The notes under the pieces: generated by a model
What the model saw: only the letters and a program-made list of their open reading frames with translations
What the model was told of the DNA's origin: nothing
Database searches by the model: none
Assembly: GCA_938030645.1 (NCBI GenBank)
Contig: CALHHQ010000180.1
Coordinates: 1 to 5,044, forward strand
From: an uncultured Rhizobiaceae group bacterium
GTDB taxonomy: Bacteria > Pseudomonadota > Alphaproteobacteria > Rhizobiales > Rhizobiaceae
Reading direction: 5' to 3'
DNA: 5,044 nt
Shown: one piece after another, positions 1 through 5,044 of the stretch
Position numbering within the stretch: the first letter of the stretch is position 1
Layout of the letters: each line of letters begins with the position of its first letter
Program-made: the position numbers and the translations under genes

Positions 1-645
1 CGCGCCATCCAAATGGCCGTAGACAACAAGGTCTGCCTCGAATTGGGCATGAATAACCTCGGTATCACTGCGCAAAACCACCACGTTGGTCCAATGCACC
101 CCGATTATAAAGATATCGGCGATGTGAAATTTGACCCAGCAGGCGCAAAAGCTTTGATGGCTGAAGCTGGCATGGCTGACTATGAGCATGAGCTCATTTC
201 AATCGACGCAGGTTACCGCAAAGACACTACAGATGCTGTGGCTGACCAAATGCGCAAAGCTGGTTTGAAAGTGAAGCGGACAGTGTTGCCAGGATCAACA
301 TTCTGGAACGACTGGGCGAAGTATCCGTTCTCATCAACCAACTGGAACCACCGTCCTTTGGGTGTTCAGGTTCTGGCCTTGGCTTACCGTTCAGGCGAAG
401 CATGGAACGAAGCTGGTTTCTCTAACAAAGAGTTTGATGAAACTTTGACAGCAGCTTTGGCTGTTGCTGATGTTGCAAAACGCTCTGAGTTGGTCGCTAA
501 AGTTGAAAAGATCATGCAAGACGAAGGCGTGACCATTCAGCCATACTGGCGCACACTCACCAACTTCACGAAGAAAAACTTGGGCGGCGCTGGCCACCAC
601 ATTTCATTCGAGTTCCATCCGGATGAAGTCTACTGGAAAGCATAA
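1..645 (+). CDS. ABC transporter solute-binding protein, family 5 (peptide/nickel type), C-terminal part
   Basis: This is the periplasmic solute receptor of the importer encoded downstream; it delivers its ligand to the two permeases. The reading frame is open from base 1, so the start and signal peptide lie before the window. The 214 visible residues end at the TAA at 643-645. Family 5 proteins are usually about 500-600 residues, so roughly the last third to 40% is seen. Visible signs are a DPAGAKALMAEAG segment typical of lobe II (about residues 45-57), the FWNDW and NWNHRPLG segments (about 101-121), and the FSNKEFDETL helix start with a following D-x-x-KR-x-EL pattern (about 140-164), which match the C-terminal half of SBP_bac_5 proteins. 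The chain ends in YWKA, a normal end for the family. An internal ATG at 13 is not a start: homology continues through it. The ligand is unknown; peptide is the default guess. Family assignment is firm, substrate is not. Confidence 0.9.
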   Translation, partial: RAIQMAVDNKVCLELGMNNLGITAQNHHVGPMHPDYKDIGDVKFDPAGAKALMAEAGMADYEHELISIDAGYRKDTTDAVADQMRKAGLKVKRTVLPGSTFWNDWAKYPFSSTNWNHRPLGVQVLALAYRSGEAWNEAGFSNKEFDETLTAALAVADVAKRSELVAKVEKIMQDEGVTIQPYWRTLTNFTKKNLGGAGHHISFEFHPDEVYWKA

Positions 646-669
646 GCTTCCATTGCACAATCAAACGAG

Positions 670-698
670 AAAGGGCTGCTCGCGCAGCCCTTTTTTTT
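670..698 (+). terminator. Rho-independent terminator after the binding-protein gene
   Basis: GGGCTGC (673-679) pairs perfectly with GCAGCCC (684-690) around a TCGC loop. The run of eight T at 691-698 follows directly, and AAA at 670-672 can extend the stem by pairing with the first T bases. It begins 24 bases after the stop codon of the binding-protein gene. It lies inside the transporter operon, so it probably lets only part of transcription continue into the permease and ATPase genes, or separates two transcription units. The stem-loop is seen directly; partial read-through is an inference. Confidence 0.9.
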
Positions 699-776
699 GA
701 CCGAAGCCCACGGAAATCACAAATCCTTGGCTTGCAATTGGCGAACAGCCTTGTGACACTATGTGCAACGAAAGGC

Positions 777-816
777 AGACCGAAACAGGTCGCCACAGGT
801 CGATCAAGACCGAAAC
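777..816 (+). repeat. Short interleaved direct repeats with hairpin potential in the permease leader
   Basis: AGACCGAAAC occurs at 777-786 and again at 807-816, exactly 30 bases apart. ACAGGTCG occurs at 785-792 and again at 795-802, 10 bases apart. Because GACC and GGTC are complementary, the four copies can form two small hairpins: 778-781 with 788-791, and 798-801 with 808-811. Alternative pairings between the outer and inner copies are also possible. The block ends directly before the GGGAG ribosome binding site of the first permease. The repeats are seen directly; a regulatory role (operator or translational control) is speculative, since stems of four base pairs are weak. Confidence 0.5.
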
Positions 817-821
817 GGGAG
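817..821 (+). promoter_or_regulatory. Ribosome binding site that fixes the start of the first permease
   Basis: GGGAG lies four bases before the ATG at 826, or slightly further if GGAGAG is read as the paired stretch. The spacing is a little short but usable. The in-frame upstream ATG at 763 has no purine-rich site before it, so this element favours the start at 826. Confidence 0.65.
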
Positions 822-825
822 AGAT

Positions 826-1875
826 ATGCTTAGTTTCTTAATCCGGCGCATCGGGGTGATGCTGCTGACAGCACTGTGTTTAACACTTATCGTGTTCTTC
901 CTGACCAACCTTGAACCCAATCTGGAAAAACTCACCAAGAGTGAAGGCAACCAGCGTATGACAGATGCGCAGGTTGAAAGTTGGCTCCAAAACAACGGCT
1001 ATCGTCAGAACCTGTTCAAAAGATACGGCGAATGGTTGGGGGTGGCGCCGGGCTGGACGCGCACTGATCCGGAAACAGGCAATGTCACGGGACGTTGTGT
1101 CAGGAGCGGTGTTGCAGCTGAAGAAGCCTCGTCATATTGCGGCATCTTGCAGGGAGAATGGGGCACTTCTCTTGTCTTCAAAGAACCCATTGGCGGTGTC
1201 ATTCTTAAGAAACTAGGGCTCACCGGGTGGCTGATGCTTTGGGTGATGATTGTAATGGTTCCGATCGCACTGGTGATCGGGGTTGTGGCAGGAATGCGCG
1301 AAGGCTCCAAAACAGACCGCACCCTTTCCACCTTTTCGATTATGAGTACGTCCACGCCTGAATATGTTTCGGGCGTCATATTGATTGTGGTTTTTGCCAG
1401 TCGTCTCGGCGGCTTGCAGTGGTTCAAAGGAACATCGCAATCGGCGATGGAAAACATCACCTTCCAAAATTTCACTCTGCCTGTCGCAGCGCTGGCGCTT
1501 TACGGCCTTGGCTATATTGCTCGTATGACTCGCGCTTCTATGACAGAAGTCATGACCGAACAATATATCAGAACTGCGCGTTTGAAAGGTCTGACCTTTG
1601 GGGCGGTTGTTTTAAAACACGCATTGCGCAACGCACTCATCGCGCCGTTTACCGTCATCATGTTGCAAATACCGTACCTGCTTACTGGCGTGGTGATTAT
1701 CGAGACCTTGTTCAATTACAAAGGTTTCGGCTGGACTCTCGTGGCCGCAGTCGGCAACAACGACATCGAACTCATGATGGCCGCTTCGGTGGTTGCGGTG
1801 TTCGTTGTGCTCATGACACAGCTCATATCAGATATTGGCTACGTCTTCCTCAACCCACGCATTAGCGTCAACTGA
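826..1875 (+). CDS. ABC transporter permease, DppB/OppB type
   Basis: This is one of the two integral membrane subunits that form the translocation path of the importer. The 349-residue protein opens with the typical MLSFLIRRIGVMLLTALCLT (first membrane segment about 9-27). A large periplasmic region of about 100 residues follows (28-131), containing the family-like QGEWGTS segment. Further membrane segments lie near 132-157, 179-195, 216-232, 272-293 and 316-340. The cytoplasmic coupling (EAA-like) loop is at about 248-271, YIRTARLKGL followed by LKHALRNAL, and contacts the ATPase. An in-frame ATG at 763 would add 21 charged residues with no family resemblance and no ribosome binding site, so 826 is preferred. 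The periplasmic loop has two cysteines (91 and 105) that could form a disulfide. The next gene starts 11 bases after the stop, so the two permeases are co-translated partners. Family is clear; substrate is unknown. Confidence 0.95.
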   Translation: MLSFLIRRIGVMLLTALCLTLIVFFLTNLEPNLEKLTKSEGNQRMTDAQVESWLQNNGYRQNLFKRYGEWLGVAPGWTRTDPETGNVTGRCVRSGVAAEEASSYCGILQGEWGTSLVFKEPIGGVILKKLGLTGWLMLWVMIVMVPIALVIGVVAGMREGSKTDRTLSTFSIMSTSTPEYVSGVILIVVFASRLGGLQWFKGTSQSAMENITFQNFTLPVAALALYGLGYIARMTRASMTEVMTEQYIRTARLKGLTFGAVVLKHALRNALIAPFTVIMLQIPYLLTGVVIIETLFNYKGFGWTLVAAVGNNDIELMMAASVVAVFVVLMTQLISDIGYVFLNPRISVN

Positions 1876-1886
1876 GGAGCAGAGTC

Positions 1887-3041
1887 ATGGAACGTCTTAC
1901 AGCCTTCGAAATCATTGGCCAGATTCTAATTCAGTTCACGCCTGTGTGGATTGGTCTTGTTGTTATCTTAGCTCTTTCGATAATCTTTAAAAAACGCTTG
2001 AGCCTTTACGGAAAACTTTTCGACAGTCCAATTGGTATTGTCGGGCTGATACTGGTTCTCTTCTGGGTGCTGACCGCAATTTTTGCAGATCAAATCGCCA
2101 CATTTGATGCGCTCGATCAAGTATCAGGAATGAAAAACAAGAAGCCTGGCTGGCCTGTGCGTGGCCTTGAAGGAATGCACTATCTTTTAGGTGGTGACAA
2201 TCTGGCGCGCGATGTATTCAGTCGAGTTGTCAAAGGCAGCCAATCAGTTTTGATCATTGCTCCTGCGGCGACAATCTTCGCATTCATGGTGGGCATCACG
2301 CTTGGATTGCCGGCTGGTTATTTCGGCGGAAAGACTGACACCATTTTGACCTTCATCGCGAACATGGTTTTGGCGTTTCCAGTTATCCTCTTGTTCTTCC
2401 TTTTGGTCACACCAGAGATCAGATCAACGGGTGTTCCACTGGTGTTGTCTGGGGTGCTGTTTCTGTTCCCAATCGTATTCTTCGTCCTGCTGTTTTATTC
2501 CAAATACAGAGAGCGGCCGGATGAACTATATCTCTTCCTCGGCATAACGTTGATCATTGGATTTTGGGCCTATTCAGGTCTGGCATTCAACAGCGATCCT
2601 CTCGGCGTTTTCCACATGGATCCCAACCACCTCAACATTTTCGTATCCGTGGTTTTCGTAAATTCACCCACCGTGTTCCGTATCGTTCGTGGCATCACAT
2701 CCGATATTGGAACAAGAGACTATGTGGCCGCAGCCCAAACCCGTGGCGAGCGCCCTTGGTACATCATGCTTTGGGAAATTCTGCCCAATGCTCGTGGACC
2801 GTTGATTGTCGATTTCTGTTTGCGGATTGGTTACACAACTATCTTGCTCGGAACGCTTGGTTTCTTTGGCCTTGGTGTTTCGCCGGAAAGTGCTGATTGG
2901 GGCATGACGATTAACGAAGGGCGCAAACTGCTTTCGCTCTACCCTCACCTAGCGCTTCCACCTGCACTGGCACTCATGTCATTGGTGCTTGGTTTGAACT
3001 TGTTGGCGGATGGTCTGCGCGAAGAAAGCTTGAAGGATTGA
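1887..3041 (+). CDS. ABC transporter permease, DppC/OppC type, enlarged
   Basis: This is the second membrane subunit, partner of the DppB-type protein. A good ribosome binding site (GAGGAG at 1874-1879) sits seven bases before the ATG. Core family signs are the first canonical membrane segment (about 48-67), LGGDNLARDVFSRVV (101-115, equivalent to the G-D-x-x-G-RDV-SR motif of DppC), membrane segments at about 118-145 and 150-174, the coupling loop DYVAAAQTRG to ILPNA (278-302), and membrane segments at about 303-329 and 354-375. At 384 residues it is about 80 longer than usual DppC proteins. The excess is an added N-terminal hydrophobic segment (about 19-34, followed by KKR) and an insertion at about 176-248 with two more predicted membrane helices (182-204 and 214-235). 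Charged stretches KKR (35-37) and KYRER (206-210) fit the positive-inside rule for nine segments with the N-terminus outside. The stop is one base before the ATPase start. Confidence 0.94.
   Translation: MERLTAFEIIGQILIQFTPVWIGLVVILALSIIFKKRLSLYGKLFDSPIGIVGLILVLFWVLTAIFADQIATFDALDQVSGMKNKKPGWPVRGLEGMHYLLGGDNLARDVFSRVVKGSQSVLIIAPAATIFAFMVGITLGLPAGYFGGKTDTILTFIANMVLAFPVILLFFLLVTPEIRSTGVPLVLSGVLFLFPIVFFVLLFYSKYRERPDELYLFLGITLIIGFWAYSGLAFNSDPLGVFHMDPNHLNIFVSVVFVNSPTVFRIVRGITSDIGTRDYVAAAQTRGERPWYIMLWEILPNARGPLIVDFCLRIGYTTILLGTLGFFGLGVSPESADWGMTINEGRKLLSLYPHLALPPALALMSLVLGLNLLADGLREESLKD
2412..2630 (+). other. Extra two-helix insertion within the DppC-type permease
   Basis: This is residues about 176-248 of the permease. 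In ordinary DppC proteins the helix after the AFP segment is joined to the next helix (the one leading to the coupling loop) by only a few residues. Here about 60-65 additional residues intervene: a hydrophobic stretch (182-204), a charged SKYRERPDE turn (205-213), a second hydrophobic stretch (214-235) and a polar segment with DPLG and MDPNH (237-248). The frame is unbroken and the base composition resembles the flanks, so it looks like a stable part of this subfamily. Boundaries are approximate because no alignment was run. Confidence 0.65.
3033..3037 (+). promoter_or_regulatory. Ribosome binding site of the fused ATPase, inside the end of the permease gene
   Basis: AAGGA lies in the last codons of the upstream permease, five bases before the ATG at 3043 and eight before the adjacent ATG at 3046. 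Either ATG could be used; the difference is one methionine. The arrangement, with one base between stop and start, suggests translational coupling of the ATPase to the permease. Confidence 0.6.
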
Positions 3042-3042
3042 T

Positions 3043-5044
3043 ATGATGGCAAATGATGCTCAAACACCAATCCTTGAGATTGAAGACCTAAACATTTCTT
3101 TCTTTGTGCGTGCAGGTGAAATTCCTGCCGTGATGGATTTTTCCTGCAAAGTCATGCCCGGTGAAACCATGGGTCTTGTGGGTGAGTCCGGTTGCGGTAA
3201 ATCCACAGTCGCCCTTGGCATTATGCGTGACATGGGCAATCGCGGGCAGATTGTTGGCGGTAAGATTAAGTTCAAAGGTCGTGATATGGGCGAAATGTCC
3301 GATGAGGAATTACGCGATATTCGCGGTTCCAAAATCGCGATGATTTATCAAGAACCCATGGCCAGCTTAAATCCCGCCATGAAAATCGGCCGTCAGTTGA
3401 TGGAAGTGCCGCTAATCCACGAAAACGTTTCCGAAAAAGAAGCTTATGATCGTGCTTTGGCGATGATTGAATCCGTCAAACTGCCAGACCCAAAACGGGT
3501 CATGGAAGCCTATCCCCATCAGGTTTCAGGTGGTCAGCAACAGCGTATCGTGATTGCCATGGCTTTGCTGTCAAAGCCCGATCTTTTGTTGCTTGACGAA
3601 CCAACCACCGCGCTAGACGTGACAGTTGAAGCAGGCATCGTTGAGTTGATCAAAGAACTTGGCCGCACCACTGGTACGTCCATGTTGTTCATCTCCCACA
3701 ATTTGGGCCTCATTCTGGAAACCTGCGACCGCATCACGGTCATGTATTCAGGCGAAGCCGTGGAAACAGGCACAGTGAACGATGTGTTTGACCGCATGCG
3801 TCACCCCTATACACAAGGCTTGTTCAACTCTATTCCCCTGCCCGGTGCTGATAAAAATTCAAAACCACTTTTGTCCATTCGTGGCCAATTGCCGCTTCCG
3901 ATGGACCGACCGCGCGGTTGCAATTTTGGTCCGCGTTGTGATCAATACGTGGAGAGCATTTGCAACGCTGGCGAGATAAAAATGCAGCCAGTGGACAAAG
4001 ATGGTTTTCACAAATCTCGCTGCCTGCGCATTGGGGACATCGATTGGGATGCAGAACCCGAACGCCCTGTCGTCACAGCACCTTCTGTGCCTGGGAAAAC
4101 GGTGCTCAACATTAATGGTTTGAAGAAATATTACAGTGTTGCTGCAAACAAAATGTTCGGCGGTGGCGACACACGAACTGTCAAAGCCAATGAAGAAATT
4201 ACTTTCCACGCGCGCGAATCCGAGACAGTCGCCATTGTGGGCGAATCCGGTTGCGGAAAATCCACCCTCGCAAAAGTGCTTCTGGGCTTGGAAACGGCCA
4301 CTGAAGGCTCCGTCACACTCGATGGCAAGGAGATCGGCAACACCGAAGTCGGCGACCGCTCAAAAGGTGACGTTGCTTCTGTGCAAATGGTGTTCCAGAA
4401 CCCATTTGATACACTGAACCCGAGCCATTCTGTGGGGTCGCAAATTATCCGAACGCTGGAGAAATTTGGCATCGGCGACACTGTTGAGGACCGCAAGAAC
4501 AGAATGTTGGAATTGCTTGATCTGGTAAAACTGCCTCGTGCTTTTGCAGATCGTATGCCGCGTCAATTGTCGGGCGGGCAAAAACAACGCATTGGTGTTG
4601 CCCGCGCATTTGCAGGTCAACCCAAAGTGGTCGTGGCCGATGAGCCCGTGTCTGCATTGGATGTGTCTGTTCAGGCGGCTGTCACCGAACTGCTGATGGA
4701 AATTCAGCGTGAAGCCAAAACGACAATGCTGTTCATCAGCCATGATTTGTCAGTCGTGCGCTACATCGCAGACCGTGTTGTAGTGATGTATTTAGGACAT
4801 ATCGTCGAGCAGGGATCGACCGACGATATTTTCTCGCCGCCGTATCACCCTTATACGGAAGCACTTTTGTCAGCGATTCCGATTGCCGACACTAGCGTTC
4901 AGAAAAAACACATCGTTCTGGATGGGGATATTCCATCTGCGCTCAACCCGCCAAGCGGCTGTCCGTTCCAAACGCGTTGTCCGCGCAAGTCTCAAGTGGC
5001 TGGCAATTTGTGTGAGACGGATTTGCCACCCATGCGCACCATTG
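3043..5044 (+). CDS. Fused dual ATP-binding protein of a peptide-type ABC transporter (DppD-DppF fusion), C-terminus cut
   Basis: This cytoplasmic subunit powers the importer; one chain supplies both ATPase domains that are separate DppD and DppF in many bacteria. The frame is open for 667 codons to the window end. NBD1: Walker A GESGCGKST (47-55), Q-loop Gln103, signature VSGGQQQR (161-168), Walker B LLLLDEP (181-187) with catalytic Glu186, D-loop ALD (190-192), switch His219 (in SHNL, where many relatives have SHDL). Its C-terminal oligopeptide domain has HPYT (254-257) and Cys293, 299, 307 and 327. NBD2: Walker A at 400-408, Gln452, LSGGQKQR (509-516), VVVADEP (529-535) with Glu534, switch His567, then HPYT (602-605) and Cys640, 646 and 657. 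Both sites look catalytically complete. Isolated members of this family bind a [4Fe-4S] cluster through such cysteines; that this protein does so is inferred. GsiA (glutathione) and YejF are also fused, so substrate is open. Confidence 0.95.
   Translation, partial: MMANDAQTPILEIEDLNISFFVRAGEIPAVMDFSCKVMPGETMGLVGESGCGKSTVALGIMRDMGNRGQIVGGKIKFKGRDMGEMSDEELRDIRGSKIAMIYQEPMASLNPAMKIGRQLMEVPLIHENVSEKEAYDRALAMIESVKLPDPKRVMEAYPHQVSGGQQQRIVIAMALLSKPDLLLLDEPTTALDVTVEAGIVELIKELGRTTGTSMLFISHNLGLILETCDRITVMYSGEAVETGTVNDVFDRMRHPYTQGLFNSIPLPGADKNSKPLLSIRGQLPLPMDRPRGCNFGPRCDQYVESICNAGEIKMQPVDKDGFHKSRCLRIGDIDWDAEPERPVVTAPSVPGKTVLNINGLKKYYSVAANKMFGGGDTRTVKANEEITFHARESETVAIVGESGCGKSTLAKVLLGLETATEGSVTLDGKEIGNTEVGDRSKGDVASVQMVFQNPFDTLNPSHSVGSQIIRTLEKFGIGDTVEDRKNRMLELLDLVKLPRAFADRMPRQLSGGQKQRIGVARAFAGQPKVVVADEPVSALDVSVQAAVTELLMEIQREAKTTMLFISHDLSVVRYIADRVVVMYLGHIVEQGSTDDIFSPPYHPYTEALLSAIPIADTSVQKKHIVLDGDIPSALNPPSGCPFQTRCPRKSQVAGNLCETDLPPMRTI
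3913..4023 (+). other. Four-cysteine motif after NBD1 (possible [4Fe-4S] site)
   Basis: Residues 291-327 of the fused ATPase contain cysteines at 293, 299, 307 and 327, spaced C-x5-C-x7-C-x19-C, in a GCNFGPRC context. This is the conserved C-terminal motif of DppD/OppD-type ATPases, for which a bound iron-sulfur cluster has been seen in solved structures. The residues are directly visible; cluster binding in this protein is inferred from the family. Confidence 0.6.
4957..5013 (+). other. Second cysteine motif after NBD2 (incomplete in window)
   Basis: Residues 639-657 carry cysteines 640, 646 and 657 (C-x5-C-x10-C) in a GCPFQTRC context, the DppF counterpart of the motif after NBD1. The third cysteine is three residues further on than after NBD1. 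A fourth cysteine, if present, lies beyond the window end. Confidence 0.55.

Larger units (their letters stand above)
699..825 (+). promoter_or_regulatory. Leader region before the permease-ATPase genes; no clear promoter
   Basis: This is the non-coding stretch between the terminator and the first permease. The best promoter-like pair is TTGCAA (732-737) with GACACT (755-760, 17-base spacer) or CACTAT (757-762, 19-base spacer). Each box matches the sigma-70 consensus only in part, and neither pair fits the alphaproteobacterial pattern of CTTGAC and CTATAT well. Transcription of the downstream genes may therefore come from terminator read-through, from this weak promoter, or from an activator-dependent one. 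The last 50 bases carry the short direct repeats listed separately. Confidence 0.25.

Noticed and set aside
763..825. Longer N-terminus of the first permease starting at the ATG at 763
   Set aside because: The 21 added residues are strongly charged and unlike the family, the ATG has no ribosome binding site, and the ATG at 826 has GGGAG before it and the usual DppB-like N-terminus.
1005..1563. Long open frames on the minus strand opposite the first permease (up to 156 codons)
   Set aside because: They lie opposite a clearly recognisable permease, and their translations show no family features. They are by-products of the codon pattern on the plus strand.
3694..3705. SHNL instead of SHDL at the H-loop of NBD1, as a sign of a degenerate ATP site
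   Set aside because: The switch histidine itself (219) and the catalytic glutamate (186) are present and all other motifs are intact, so the site is probably active.
3181..4266. Near-identical DNA at 3181-3207 and 4240-4266, as a possible repeat
   Set aside because: Both encode Walker A GESGCGKST of the two NBDs. The similarity is explained by protein conservation within the duplicated ATPase domain.
3060..4743. Several open frames in other frames and on the minus strand across the fused ATPase
   Set aside because: The plus-strand frame from 3043 contains every ABC ATPase motif in order for both domains, so the others are shadow frames.
1..5044. Assignment as a YejABEF (microcin C-type) importer because of the order binding protein, two permeases, fused ATPase
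   Set aside because: The layout is similar, but the permease cores read as DppB/DppC and the ATPase is already at least 667 residues with a complete C-terminal domain after each NBD, longer than YejF. A search would settle this.

Overview
The window holds most of one operon for a binding-protein-dependent ABC importer of the peptide/nickel (Dpp/Opp) class. All genes are on the plus strand and both window ends cut a gene. The order is: the C-terminal part of a family 5 solute-binding protein (1-645), a DppB-type permease (826-1875), a DppC-type permease (1887-3041), and a fused ATPase with two nucleotide-binding domains in one chain (3043 to beyond 5044). Base composition is moderate. The protein style (SBP segments such as FWNDW and NHRPLG, and a DppD-DppF fusion) suggests an alphaproteobacterium, perhaps Hyphomicrobiales or a Rhodobacteraceae relative. 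That assignment comes from memory of family style, not from a search.

Region by region: 1-645 is the binding protein. It is followed at 670-698 by a strong intrinsic terminator (GC-rich 7-bp stem, 4-nt loop, eight T). The rest of the 180-base gap (to 825) has no convincing promoter, but carries short direct repeats that can form small hairpins just before the ribosome binding site of the first permease. From 826 on the three genes are tightly packed (11 bases, then 1 base between them) and are almost certainly translated from one message. There is no other non-coding stretch, and no RNA gene, mobile element, CRISPR array or gene on the minus strand that I can support.

How it works: the binding protein captures the solute in the periplasm, the two permeases form the membrane channel, and the fused ATPase supplies both ATP sites of the transporter. 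The terminator between the binding protein and the membrane genes would make the binding protein more abundant than the rest, a usual arrangement for such importers. The substrate cannot be read from the sequence; peptides are the default for the family, but opines, glutathione-like compounds and other solutes are possible.

The least ordinary parts are the DppC-type permease, which has an extra N-terminal membrane segment and an inserted two-helix hairpin before the coupling loop, and the fused ATPase, which keeps a cysteine-rich C-terminal domain after each of its two NBDs. I see no evidence of a wholly new system here; the window is mainly a variant of a well-known transporter.
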